Positions 55,637 to 64,000 of a stretch of 64,000 nt of DNA are shown here, one piece after another. The stretch spans positions 2,024,805 to 2,088,804 of the forward strand of contig CP075367.1 in assembly GCA_019454165.1 (NCBI GenBank). Reading direction: 5' to 3'. Under the pieces are notes generated by a model. It saw nothing but the letters and a program-made list of their open reading frames with translations. It was not told the origin of the DNA and did no database searches. Position 1 is the first letter of the stretch. Each line of letters starts with the position of its first letter. The stretch comes from Anaerolineales bacterium (GTDB lineage: Bacteria; Chloroflexota; Anaerolineae; Anaerolineales; UBA11579). The translations under genes and the position numbers were made by a program.

Positions 55637-56611
55637 CTAGAACGCAAGCATCTTGGCCATCTCGTAGTAGTCGAGATTGGCTTCGCGCTGGCGGGTGACG
55701 ACGTCGGCGAGGGGCACGGGCTCGACTTCACGGCCGCGCAGGCCCATCATGACGTCGGTCTGGCCGGCGAGCAGAGCATCGACGGCTTTGACGCCCATGC
55801 GGCTGGCCAGCAGGCGGTCGAAGGCGGTGGGCCGCCCGCCGCGTTGGATGTGGCCGAGGATGGTGATGCGGGTGCTGAAGCCAACATCCATCTTTTCCAG
55901 CGCGCTGGCCAACTCCGTAGTGAGAATGTTGGCGCCTTCGGAGACGATCACGATGGAGTGCGTTTTGCCACGCTTGTAGGCATCTTCAACTTTGGCGGCC
56001 ACTTCTTCGATGGTGACAGGTGCTTCGGGGATGAGGACGACTTCAGCGCCGCCGATGACGCCAGCCATGACGGCCAGGTAACCACAGTTGCGGCCCATGG
56101 TTTCAATGAGGAAGGCGCGGCGATGTGAGGAAGCCGTGTCACGCAGCTTGTCGATGGCATCACTGATGGTGTTGAGGGCGGTGTCCACGCCGATGGCCAT
56201 GTTAGTGCCCCACATGTCGTTGTCGATAGTGGCGGGCACGCCGACGATGGGCAGGCCGCGGGCGGCCAGCGCACGGGCGCCGCGCATGGAGCCATCACCG
56301 CCGATGACGACCACGCCATCCACCCCGTGCTCTTTGAGGATTTGCATGGCCTTGAGCTGGCCGGCTTCGGTGCGGAACTCTTCGCTGCGGGCAGTGCCGA
56401 GGATGGTGCCGCCGCGCTGGATGATGCCGCCAACCTCACGCGCATCCAATGGGCCCATAGCGCCGAGCAGCAAGCCTTCATAGCCATCCCGGATGCCGAT
56501 GACGTCGCACCCGTTGTAAAGGGCGCAACGGGCAACGGCGCGGATGCAGGTGTTCATGCCGGGGGCGTCGCCGCCAGAGGTTAATACTGCGATGCGTTTG
56601 ATCTCAGACAT
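55637..56611 (-). CDS. pfkA: 6-phosphofructokinase, ATP-dependent
   Basis: Phosphorylates fructose 6-phosphate to fructose 1,6-bisphosphate in glycolysis. The protein has 324 aa. It starts IAVLTSGGDAPGMNTCIRAV, and the ATP site is VVVIGGDGSMRGA, with Gly at the position where pyrophosphate-using enzymes carry Asp. The catalytic motif is PATIDNDMWGT and substrate binding VDTALNTISDAIDKLRDTA. GHIQRGGRPTAFDRLLASRM is the classic C-terminal signature. It stands alone on the minus strand, with repeats on both sides. Confidence 0.97.
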   Translation of the reverse strand: MSEIKRIAVLTSGGDAPGMNTCIRAVARCALYNGCDVIGIRDGYEGLLLGAMGPLDAREVGGIIQRGGTILGTARSEEFRTEAGQLKAMQILKEHGVDGVVVIGGDGSMRGARALAARGLPIVGVPATIDNDMWGTNMAIGVDTALNTISDAIDKLRDTASSHRRAFLIETMGRNCGYLAVMAGVIGGAEVVLIPEAPVTIEEVAAKVEDAYKRGKTHSIVIVSEGANILTTELASALEKMDVGFSTRITILGHIQRGGRPTAFDRLLASRMGVKAVDALLAGQTDVMMGLRGREVEPVPLADVVTRQREANLDYYEMAKMLAF

Positions 56612-56628
56612 ATTCTGGTTGCGATTTT

Positions 56629-56675
56629 ATCAGTGAATGTTTTTGTGAATAGTGAGCAGTGAGGAGTGAGCAGTA
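56629..56675. repeat. AGTGAGCAGT-type repeat between dnaE and pfkA
   Basis: TCAGTGAATG...GTGAATAGTGAGCAGTGAGGAGTGAGCAGTAATCGG, a run of AGTGA/GCAGT units, the same family as at 12405 and 21634. Confidence 0.55.
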
Positions 56676-56723
56676 ATCGGAAATCGGGCAGGCAAACAAA
56701 TCGACGGATTATTTGCCGATCAC

Positions 56724-59700
56724 TCAATGTATTTTCAGGTCTTCGACGCGTACGTTGTTGGGGCCGAGGAGGGATTCGAGGCGGGCGATGAGCTCTTCGT
56801 TGAGGTCAGTGGTCTCATTGGGGAACTCGATGAGGTAGCTGCCGCGGCCTTCGAAGACGTAGAAGTTGAAGCGGTCATTGCCGGGGTAGCTGATGATGGC
56901 GCCGTGGACGCGGCGGATGTGCAGGATGTCACGCATTTTGTCGCCGAGGCTGCGCAGGTAAATGGTGGCGATGCGCGGCGGGCGGTCGTGTGCAGCTGGG
57001 CGCTCTGGCGCCTTGGGCAGGGCCAGCGGCGGCGCCGGGGTTTGCTTGGGCGCCGGTTGGCTGGCAGGCGAGGCGGCTGGCGCCGGGGTGATGCTGGCGC
57101 CCAGCTCAGAGGCGGCAGCGCTGGCGGCCGGCGTGTTGGGGCTAGTGTCGAGCTGTGGCTCGGGTTCCACTTCGGCGGTGTAGGCCGGCTCGCTCAGGTC
57201 CATCTCGAGAGTATGTTCATCCGCGGCCTCGACGGGGACTTTGACCATGGGCGCATGGTCCTGCGCTTGCACGTCCCACCAATCATCGGCGAAGGTTTCG
57301 GGCTCAGCCGGCATATCGGCGGGGCTGGCGTCAAAGTCAGGCTCGTCTGGGCTGGCGGCGTAGGCGGGCTGCGGCGCGGCCGCGGGCAGCTCGGCTACAG
57401 CAGGCGCAGCCGTGGCCGCGGGGCTGGCGGCCGGTTTGGTAGCCTGCGGCTGGGCCGCGGGTGCGGAGCGCGCCAGCGTATTGAGCGGCTCTACGATGTT
57501 GAAGTTCGTGTCGAACTTATCCGCCAGCACTTTCGGCTCGGCATTCTGGGCGTCGATCTTGCCTTCGACCAATACCAGGTTGTCGAGCTGGATCAGACTG
57601 GCAAAGCGCTTCCAGGTCTCGGGGAAGATGACCAGCTCGATGAGGCCAAAGCCATCATCCAGCGTGGCGAAGGCCATATCCTTGCCGCGCTTGGTCTGGA
57701 AGCTGCGGAAGGTCTTGACCTGGCCTGCAACGCGCACGCGCTCTTCGTGCTGGGTTTCGCCGAGCTCGGTGGATTTGTGGGTGACCACCTCGGCGATGGT
57801 GCTCATCATGTGACTGAGCGGATGATCAGATACATACAGGCCGATGACCTCGCGCTCCCAATTGAGGCGCTCGCGGCGAGCGGCTTCCTGGTCAGCGTGG
57901 GCGGGCGGCAGAACCGTGATGGATTGCTCCATCCCGGAGCCGGCCGCAAACATGCTGAGCTGGCCAGCTTCCTTGGCGGCGAAGTGGGCCGCGCTGGTGC
58001 CGACCACCTGATCAACTGCTTCCACCAGGGAGTGGCGGTCACCAAAAGCGTCGAGGGCGCCGGCTTTCACCAGGCTCTCGAGCGGCCGCTTGCCGACCAG
58101 GCGCAGATCGGCGCGGTGGGCGAAGTCACCCAGGTTGGCGAACGGTTGCTGGCCGCGGCCGGCGATGATGGCTTCGATGGCGCCGCGGCCCACGTTCTTG
58201 ACCGCGCCCAGGCCAAAGCGGATGGCAACCGCGCCTTCGGGGCGGTCTTCCACGGCAAAATCCCAGACGCTGAAGTTAATATCGGGTGGGAGCACATCGA
58301 TGTTCATGCGCTGGCAATCGGTGATGTAGGCGGCCACCTTGTCAGCATCGCCCTGGGTGACCGAAAGCAGCGCGGTCATGTACTCCACGGGGTAATGAGT
58401 CTTTAGGTAAGCAGTCTGCACGGCGATGAGGCCGTAATCCGCGGCGTGGGCTTTATTGAAGCCATAGCGGGCAAAGTTTTCCCAATCGGCAAAGATGCCT
58501 TCGGCGGTCTTCTCGGCAATGCCCTGCTTGACGGCGCCGTCAATGAATTTCTTGCGATGCTTGTGCAGCTTGGATTCGATCTTCTTGGCGATGGCCTTGC
58601 GCAGGTCATCCGCCTCGGAGGGCGTGTAGCCGGCCACCTCCATCACCGCGAACATCAGCTGTTCCTGGTAGACCGGGATGCCGTAGGTCTCGGCGAAGAT
58701 GCTCTCCAACTTGGGGTGAGCGTACTTCACCTGCTCTTTGCCGTGCATACGGGCAATGTAGGTGGGGATGAAATCCATTGGCCCGGGGCGGAAGAGGGCC
58801 ACCATGGCAACCGCGTTGTCGAGTGCCTTGGGCTTCATGGCCACCATCCAGCGGCGCATCCCTGAACCTTCAAACTGGAAGACGCCGGCAGTCTCGCCGC
58901 GGCCGAGCAGTTCGAAGGTGGCGGGGTCATCCAACGGGATGTTATAGAGATTAAGGTCTACGCCATGGCGGGCCTGGATGAGTGCGCAGGCGCGCTGCAT
59001 GATGGTGAGGGTTGCCAAACCGAGGAAATCGACCTTGAGCAGGCCGAGCGATTCCAGCGTGGCCATCTCAAACTGGGTGAGCTTCTTGATGGGCGTATCT
59101 TCGGTGGCATTGCCGGTGGGACGATGCAGCGGCACGTATTCGACGATGGGCTTGTCGGCGATCACTACCCCGGCGGCGTGGGTGCCGGCGCCGCGAATGA
59201 CACCTTCCATCTGGATGGCGGTGTTGATGAGCTCTTTCGTGGTGGGGTTGCTGTTGTACTCGGTCTTGAGGTCACGGATATCTTCGAGCGCCTCGGTGAT
59301 GGTGACGGGCTTGCCGGGGATGTTGGGGATCATCTTGGCGACGCGGTCAACATCGCTCAGGGGGACGTTCATCACGCGGCCGACATCTCGCACGGCGGCG
59401 CGGGCCTTGAGCTTGTTGAAGGTGATGATGGCCGCCACGCGGTCATCACCGTAGCGGCGGGCGGCGTACTCCAGCATGCGCGAGCGCTTATCGTCCTGGA
59501 AGTCCAGGTCAATATCGGGCATGCTGATGCGGTCTACATTGAGGAAGCGTTCGAAGATCAGGCCGTGAGCCAACGGGTCCACCAGGGTGATGCCCAGCAG
59601 GTAGGCGACGATGGAGCCGGCCGCAGAACCGCGGGCGTTGTACCAGATGCCCTGCTCGCCGGCGAATTTACACAGATCCCAAACAATGAGGAAGTAAGCG

Positions 59701-60710
59701 GCGAAGCCCATCTGGTTGATGGTGTTGATCTCGTGATCGAGGCGGGCGCGCACTTCGGGGTCTTGCTCGCTGCCGGGGTAGAGGCGCGGCAGGCCGGCTT
59801 CGCACAACTCACGCAGGTAGGTGGCGGGAGTGTGGCCGGGCGGCACATCGAACTCAGGCAGGCGATAGCCCTGGGTGCTGAGGTCCACATTGCAGCGCTC
59901 GGCGATCAGCAGGGTGTTGCTGAGCGCCTCGGGCACCTCGGAGAAGAAGCCGGCCATCTCCTGCGGGGTACGCAGGTAATACGAGTCGCCGGTCATCTTC
60001 ATGCGGCGCGAGTCGCTGAGCAGCGCGCCGGTCTGCACACACAGCAGCACGTCTTGCAAGCGGGCATCGCCCGGATTGACGTAGTGCACGTCATTGGTGG
60101 CGACGAAGCGGCTCTGGTAGCGGTTGCCGAGCTCCATCAGGGTGCTGTTGACGCGTTGCAGCTCGGGAATGTCGTGGTGCTGGAGTTCAAGGAAGAAGCG
60201 GTCAGGGCCGAAGACTTCGTAGTACCAATCCAGCTTTTTGCGTGCCTCGGCCAGCTGTTCGTTCTGGATGGCGCGGGGCACCTCAGCAGAGAGACAGCCG
60301 GAGGTGGCGATCAACCCTTCGGAGTGGGCGGCGAGGAACTCGCGGTCAATGCGGGGGAAATAGTAGAAGCCCTCGAGCTGCGAGGCAGACGCGATCTTGA
60401 GCAGATTCTGGTAGCCTGTGGCATTCTCCGCCAGCAGCAGCATGTGGAAGGACTTCTTGTCCTCCTCCGGGTCACGATGCTGCATGGTGCGAGAGGCAAG
60501 GTAGGTTTCGATGCCGATGAGCGGCTTGACGCCCTTCTCGCGGGCGGTGTTGAAGAAGTCAATTACGCCGTAGAGTGCGCCGTGGTCAGTAATGGCCAGG
60601 GCAGGCATCTCCAGCTCTTTGGCCCGGTCCACCAGTTTAGGGATCTTGCTGAACCCGTCCAGCAGGGAGTATTCAGTGTGGACGTGGAGGTGGACGAAGG
60701 AGGAGGTCAT
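56724..60710 (-). CDS. dnaE: DNA polymerase III alpha subunit
   Basis: Replicative DNA polymerase, 1328 aa. The start at 60710 gives MTSSFVHLHVHTEYSLLDG, the DnaE-type beginning; the frame from 60761 only adds repeat-encoded residues. Domains: PHP (about 1-280, HLHVHTEYS and AITDHGALYG), palm with the catalytic Asp pair in MPDIDLDFQDDKR (about 410), fingers, tandem HhH/OB part (KTFRSFQTKRGKDMAFATLDD, about 1010). A low-complexity Ala/Pro/Glu linker of about 170 residues replaces the tail, followed by a C-terminal domain beginning RIATIYLRSLGDKMRDILHI. The linker is unusually long. It should be the main replicase. Confidence 0.97.
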   Translation of the reverse strand: MTSSFVHLHVHTEYSLLDGFSKIPKLVDRAKELEMPALAITDHGALYGVIDFFNTAREKGVKPLIGIETYLASRTMQHRDPEEDKKSFHMLLLAENATGYQNLLKIASASQLEGFYYFPRIDREFLAAHSEGLIATSGCLSAEVPRAIQNEQLAEARKKLDWYYEVFGPDRFFLELQHHDIPELQRVNSTLMELGNRYQSRFVATNDVHYVNPGDARLQDVLLCVQTGALLSDSRRMKMTGDSYYLRTPQEMAGFFSEVPEALSNTLLIAERCNVDLSTQGYRLPEFDVPPGHTPATYLRELCEAGLPRLYPGSEQDPEVRARLDHEINTINQMGFAAYFLIVWDLCKFAGEQGIWYNARGSAAGSIVAYLLGITLVDPLAHGLIFERFLNVDRISMPDIDLDFQDDKRSRMLEYAARRYGDDRVAAIITFNKLKARAAVRDVGRVMNVPLSDVDRVAKMIPNIPGKPVTITEALEDIRDLKTEYNSNPTTKELINTAIQMEGVIRGAGTHAAGVVIADKPIVEYVPLHRPTGNATEDTPIKKLTQFEMATLESLGLLKVDFLGLATLTIMQRACALIQARHGVDLNLYNIPLDDPATFELLGRGETAGVFQFEGSGMRRWMVAMKPKALDNAVAMVALFRPGPMDFIPTYIARMHGKEQVKYAHPKLESIFAETYGIPVYQEQLMFAVMEVAGYTPSEADDLRKAIAKKIESKLHKHRKKFIDGAVKQGIAEKTAEGIFADWENFARYGFNKAHAADYGLIAVQTAYLKTHYPVEYMTALLSVTQGDADKVAAYITDCQRMNIDVLPPDINFSVWDFAVEDRPEGAVAIRFGLGAVKNVGRGAIEAIIAGRGQQPFANLGDFAHRADLRLVGKRPLESLVKAGALDAFGDRHSLVEAVDQVVGTSAAHFAAKEAGQLSMFAAGSGMEQSITVLPPAHADQEAARRERLNWEREVIGLYVSDHPLSHMMSTIAEVVTHKSTELGETQHEERVRVAGQVKTFRSFQTKRGKDMAFATLDDGFGLIELVIFPETWKRFASLIQLDNLVLVEGKIDAQNAEPKVLADKFDTNFNIVEPLNTLARSAPAAQPQATKPAASPAATAAPAVAELPAAAPQPAYAASPDEPDFDASPADMPAEPETFADDWWDVQAQDHAPMVKVPVEAADEHTLEMDLSEPAYTAEVEPEPQLDTSPNTPAASAAASELGASITPAPAASPASQPAPKQTPAPPLALPKAPERPAAHDRPPRIATIYLRSLGDKMRDILHIRRVHGAIISYPGNDRFNFYVFEGRGSYLIEFPNETTDLNEELIARLESLLGPNNVRVEDLKIH

Positions 60711-60757
60711 TTTGGAATTTTTGATTGTTGATCGTTGATTTGTGATCGCAGAATCAG
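60711..60757. repeat. Degenerate TTGATNGTTGAT repeat upstream of dnaE
   Basis: TTTTTGATTGTTGATCGTTGATTTGTGATC, a run of TTGATNG units that reads as a short run of codons in the dnaE frame but precedes the true start. Confidence 0.45.
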
Positions 60758-60855
60758 GCAACGAATCAACAAAGTGATTCTAGCATTCTGGCGGGAGGGA
60801 TACTACCCAGCAAGCTTAAAGTTGTAGAGTTTTAAGATTGGAGAAGGGACTGCGT

Positions 60856-61266
60856 TTAGTTATCGGCCAAGATACCGCCCCATTCTGCCGGGTCAGAGTC
60901 GCGCAGGGTTTGGGAGAAGGTCCATACATGGCCGGCGAGGTCAGCGGCGCTGTATTGGCGCTCGCCGTAGGGGAAGTCGTTCGGGCTGGAGAGGATCTTG
61001 GCGCCGGCGGCCTTGGCCTGGGCATGGTGGGCATTCACATCGGCCACGCGCACCATGATGCTGTGGTCCGGCCCGGGCGCAGACTCGCCGCGGGTGACGA
61101 CGATGCAGCCGCCCTCCCCAACGTTGAGCTGGATGCGGTGGCCGCCGATGCGCAGGCGCGGGGTGAAGCCGAAGGCCGCGCACAGCCAGTCGGCAGCAGC
61201 GGGCACATCCGGATAGGCCAGCGTGGGGATGACGACGCTATTGGGCATGGAGCGATTGGGGAGCAT
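60856..61266 (-). CDS. VOC (glyoxalase/bleomycin resistance-like) family protein
   Basis: Small beta-alpha-beta-beta-beta protein of 136 aa, the PhnB-like group. VVIPTLAYPDVPAAADWLCAAFGF is the standard first module; GPDHSIMVRVADVNAHHAQAKAAGA the second; and QYSAADLAGHVWTFSQTL the typical ending. The ATG at 61266 is chosen because minus-strand TATACT ends 6 bases before it, which fits a leaderless message; an internal ATG at 61248 is the alternative. Function within this large family cannot be inferred. Confidence 0.86.
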   Translation of the reverse strand: MLPNRSMPNSVVIPTLAYPDVPAAADWLCAAFGFTPRLRIGGHRIQLNVGEGGCIVVTRGESAPGPDHSIMVRVADVNAHHAQAKAAGAKILSSPNDFPYGERQYSAADLAGHVWTFSQTLRDSDPAEWGGILADN

Positions 61267-61272
61267 GAGACA

Positions 61273-61278
61273 AGTATA
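61273..61278 (-). promoter_or_regulatory. -10 element of the leaderless VOC transcript
   Basis: Minus-strand TATACT with 6 bases to the ATG at 61266. It overlaps the space just before the stop of the upstream membrane protein gene. Confidence 0.45.
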
Positions 61279-61280
61279 GG

Positions 61281-61620
61281 CTAGTACACCTTGTCCGCGT
61301 CAACCAGCACCAGCGTAACGCCCAAGAGGCAGACCAGGCCGGGCCAGAAAGGCAACCGAGCCGATGGTGGAAGCGGGAACAAGACCGGATGCGACCAATG
61401 CGACAGAGGCGACCAGCAGCCACCATGTGGGCTTGGCTCCGCGCAGCACTTTATAGCAGGTAGAGAGAATATAGATGAAGCCGGCCACGTGGAGAAGGAT
61501 GAACAACAAGCTAGGAACGGCAGGCGGGCCGAAGCTGAGCACTGAGAAGCCCAGGGCAGCCATGGCAACTGCCCCAACGAGACCGCCTAACAGAGAAAGT
61601 ACAGCGCCAATTTTTACCAT
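61281..61620 (-). pseudogene. Small membrane protein with a probable frameshift
   Basis: The frame from ATG 61620 encodes three hydrophobic segments ([52 protein letters not shown]) and then leaves its hydrophobic pattern after ASTIGSVAF, ending at 61300 with RPGLPLGRYAGAG. Another frame carries straight on with FWPGLVCLLGVTLVLVDAD, a good fourth membrane helix, to a stop at 61281. Removing one T from the TTT at 61350-61348 joins the two. The result is a four-helix protein of about 112 aa. Either a true frameshift or a sequence error. Function unknown. Confidence 0.6.
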
Positions 61621-61649
61621 TGTCTTATACGGTCAATTTCACCGAGGGT

Positions 61650-61655
61650 TATAAT
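61650..61655 (+). promoter_or_regulatory. -10 element of secA
   Basis: Perfect TATAAT, 28 bases before the secA ATG, with ACGGAG at 61665-61670 as a possible binding site. No clear -35. Confidence 0.5.
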
Positions 61656-61683
61656 CACTTTTCAACGGAGTATTAGCCCCATC

Positions 61684-64000
61684 ATGTTCAAAAACATAGC
61701 CAAAATCATCGGGGGTGACCCCAACAAGCAGGCTGTTGAAGCCTACGCCAAGACGGTTGAACGGATCAATTCGCTGGAAGCGGAGTACGAGACGCTTTCT
61801 GAGGAGGGTTTGCGCGGCAAGACCGCCGAGTTCCGGCAGCGGTTGGCGGCTGGCGAAAGCCTGGACGCCCTGCTGCCCGAAGCCTTTGCAGCGGTGCGCG
61901 AGGCCAGCAAGCGCACGCTGGGCCTGCGGCCCTACGATGTGCAGATGATGGGCGGCATCGCCCTGCACGAAGGGCGCATTGCCGAAATGCGCACCGGCGA
62001 GGGCAAGACCCTGGTGGCGACCGCCCCGCTGTACCTGAATTCCCTGAGCGGGCAGGGCGCCCACCTGATCACGGTCAACGATTACCTGGCGCGGCGTGAC
62101 GCCCGCTGGATGGGGCCGATCTTCACCCTGCTGGGTGTAAGTGTGGGCGTGCTGCAGATGGGCAACCGCACCGACAGCGGGCGCTGGGCTTATGTTGTGG
62201 ATCTGGGTAAGGAATCGACCCAGGAGGACCAGCACCAACTGCGCCAGGTTGAGCGCAGCGAAGCCTACCAGGCGGATATCACCTACGGCACCAACAGCGA
62301 ATTTGGCTTCGACTATCTGCGCGACAACATGCGCATGACCCAGGCCGAGAAGGTGCAACGCGGCCACAACTACGCCATCATTGACGAAGTCGATAATGTG
62401 CTGATCGACGAGGCACGCACCCCACTGATCATCTCCGGCCCGGCCCATGACGAGGCTGAGCACTATGTGCGCATGGCCGATGTGGTCAAGCGCCTGAACC
62501 CCGAAGACTACGAGATCAACGAGAAGGACCGCACGGTCACCCTGACCGAGGTGGGCACCGCCCACATGGAGCAGCTGCTGGGCACGCCGCTGAGCGACCC
62601 GGAGCGCCCCGAGGACGTGACGCCGGAGCAGGCGCGCACGATGGGTTTTGTGGAGCAAGCGCTGCGGGCGCAGTTCTTGTTCAAGCGCAACAAAGACTAC
62701 CTGGTGCAGGGCGGCCAGGTGGTGATCATTGACGAGTTCACCGGGCGTCTGATGCCCGGGCGCCGCTGGTCAGACGGTTTGCACCAGGCGGTGGAGGCCA
62801 AGGAAAAGGTGAAGGTGGAGAGCGAGAATGTGACCTACGCCACCATCACCATCCAGAACTACTTCCGCATGTATGCCAAGCTGGCCGGCATGACCGGCAC
62901 AGCACTGACCGAGGCCGAAGAGTTCAGCAAGATCTACAAACTGGAAGTGGTGGCGCTGCCGCCGCAGGTGGAGTACGCCGCCTCGCGCAAAGAGTCGACG
63001 CTGGAAGAGGTGGAAGCAAAGGATGAGCAGGGCTACCGCTACAGCTACTTTGCGCGCCGGGACGATCCGCAGAAGGCGCCGGCCTTGTGGCGGCGCAAAG
63101 ACTACCCGGATGTGGTCTACCGGACGGAGGAAGCCAAACTGCGCTCGATCGTGCAGGAGATCATCAGCATCCACGTGATCGGCCGGCCGATCCTGGTGGG
63201 CACTACCTCGGTGGAGCGCTCAGACCAGCTCTCGAGCCGCCTGCGCCCGGAGCCGATCCAGCGCATGCTGCAGACCATGCTGCTGCGCCAGATATGGCTG
63301 CAGAAGAACAACAAGACCGACGAAGGCTTCATTATTCCTGAGCTGCAATTCCTGTATGAGCCGCTGGAGAAGCTGAACGTAGCGCAATTGCGCCAGTTCG
63401 GGCGGGATCTGGGGGTGCAGCTCAATTTGCAGAACGAAGAGAACCTACCCACCCTGCTGAGCAGCCTGGGCTTGCGGGCTGAGGATGCGCCGCGGCTGGT
63501 CAATGTGATCCAGGGCGGCGTGCCGCACCAGGTGCTGAACGCCCGCAAGCACACGGAAGAGAGCCAGATCATTGCCGGCGCGGGCGCGTTCGGCGCGGTG
63601 ACGATCGCCACCAACATGGCGGGCCGCGGCGTGGACATCAAGCTGGGCGGCGAGATCGCCGAAGAGGTGACTGCAGCGGTCAACCGCGTGCTGCGCAAGG
63701 CCGGGCACGCCCAGGCTTATGCGTTGAGCTACGACGAGCAGCGCAAGCTGCTGCAAGGGATGAACCCGGCGGACTTCGGCATCTACAAGTCCGAGGTGGA
63801 GTACTTCATGCAGTCGGTGGAGGAGATGGGCAAGGTCAAGACGCTGGGCGGCCTGCACGTCATCGGTAGCGAGCGACACGACGCACGGCGTATCGACAAC
63901 CAGCTACGCGGCCGCGCCGCTCGCCAGGGCGATCCCGGCTCCTCGCGCTTTTACCTCTCGCTGCAGGATGACCTGATGCGCTTGTTCGGCGGACAACAGG
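61684..64000 (+). CDS. secA: Preprotein translocase ATPase SecA (partial), with lineage insertions
   Basis: Motor that drives proteins through SecYEG. 772 codons are visible and the frame runs off the end. NBD1 has the Walker A MRTGEGKT and [19 protein letters not shown] (Asn in place of the usual Ser after VD), the cross-linking domain and [29 protein letters not shown]2 has [33 protein letters not shown] and [17 protein letters not shown]. Three insertions against the usual SecA are visible: about 25 residues near 160-185, about 30 in the preprotein region near 440-470, and about 90 residues at about 518-608 between SSRL and [10 protein letters not shown]. The beginning [20 protein letters not shown] fixes the start. 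Confidence 0.96.
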   Translation, partial: MFKNIAKIIGGDPNKQAVEAYAKTVERINSLEAEYETLSEEGLRGKTAEFRQRLAAGESLDALLPEAFAAVREASKRTLGLRPYDVQMMGGIALHEGRIAEMRTGEGKTLVATAPLYLNSLSGQGAHLITVNDYLARRDARWMGPIFTLLGVSVGVLQMGNRTDSGRWAYVVDLGKESTQEDQHQLRQVERSEAYQADITYGTNSEFGFDYLRDNMRMTQAEKVQRGHNYAIIDEVDNVLIDEARTPLIISGPAHDEAEHYVRMADVVKRLNPEDYEINEKDRTVTLTEVGTAHMEQLLGTPLSDPERPEDVTPEQARTMGFVEQALRAQFLFKRNKDYLVQGGQVVIIDEFTGRLMPGRRWSDGLHQAVEAKEKVKVESENVTYATITIQNYFRMYAKLAGMTGTALTEAEEFSKIYKLEVVALPPQVEYAASRKESTLEEVEAKDEQGYRYSYFARRDDPQKAPALWRRKDYPDVVYRTEEAKLRSIVQEIISIHVIGRPILVGTTSVERSDQLSSRLRPEPIQRMLQTMLLRQIWLQKNNKTDEGFIIPELQFLYEPLEKLNVAQLRQFGRDLGVQLNLQNEENLPTLLSSLGLRAEDAPRLVNVIQGGVPHQVLNARKHTEESQIIAGAGAFGAVTIATNMAGRGVDIKLGGEIAEEVTAAVNRVLRKAGHAQAYALSYDEQRKLLQGMNPADFGIYKSEVEYFMQSVEEMGKVKTLGGLHVIGSERHDARRIDNQLRGRAARQGDPGSSRFYLSLQDDLMRLFGGQQ

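Noticed and set aside
58965-60731. Open frame of 588 codons on the plus strand opposite dnaE
   Set aside because: Product is Gly/Val/His-rich, without domains, and lies wholly across the dnaE coding sequence.

Overview
The window reads as a stretch of GC-rich bacterial chromosome, most likely from a Chloroflexota (Anaerolineae-type) organism. This is inferred from several traits: many lipoproteins with short LAAC lipoboxes followed by Thr/Pro or Ala/Pro linkers; an archaeal-type HMG-CoA synthase next to a class II HMG-CoA reductase; a SecA with extra insertions; and no sign of outer-membrane genes. No phage, insertion sequence or CRISPR array is visible. The genes are ordinary chromosomal operons separated by compact Rho-independent terminators. 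Several genes carry a -10-like TANAAT hexamer only 6-10 bases before the start codon and no Shine-Dalgarno sequence, which suggests leaderless mRNAs.

Layout. 1-4.9 kb: a BMP-family nucleoside/sugar ABC transporter (permease, ATPase, binding lipoprotein) and a second BMP-like lipoprotein divergent from a DUF389 membrane protein. 6.1-9.6 kb: rplI, a RodZ-like protein with two HTH domains, rimO. 9.8-19.1 kb: mostly minus-strand housekeeping and envelope genes (chrA, SIMPL lipoprotein, LysM-M23 lipoprotein, rho, NUDIX, LysM lipoprotein, siderophore-binding lipoprotein, APH-like kinase, DUF35 zinc-ribbon protein). 19.2-24.1 kb: map, then the upper mevalonate pathway operon (HMG-CoA reductase, HMG-CoA synthase, a thiolase-fold protein lacking its catalytic residues, a DinB-like protein). 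24.1-27.8 kb: lipoproteins and a SpoU rRNA methyltransferase. 27.9-33.7 kb: a tyrosine/homogentisate degradation operon (hppD, FAH, hmgA) that runs into a flavin reductase and a YbdG-like MscS channel. 33.8-38.2 kb: PepF with a histone-like tail, two TadE-like proteins, MscL, a Gdx/SugE exporter and a SET-domain protein. 38.2-47.5 kb: an oligosaccharide utilisation locus (GH3, GH5-like and GH51-like enzymes, an ABC importer, and a LacI-type repressor with CelR-like operators). 47.5-51.5 kb: a Zn/Mn ABC importer whose two permeases each carry a C-terminal DtxR-like winged helix. 51.7-64 kb: tRNA-Glu, a DUF1295 methyltransferase/reductase-like protein, the acyl-CoA mutase large subunit, a DhaL-like protein, pfkA, dnaE, a VOC protein, a frameshifted small membrane protein and secA (cut by the window end).

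The two most unusual systems are (1) the mevalonate operon, in which the protein in the thiolase position lacks the nucleophilic Cys and both catalytic His while the synthase and reductase keep all theirs, with a DUF35 partner candidate 1.4 kb away; and (2) the metal importer, where DNA-binding-like domains are fused to both permeases and a TTAGG-N4-CCTAA palindrome sits on the operon's transcription start. All calls are by eye from sequence; no database search was run.
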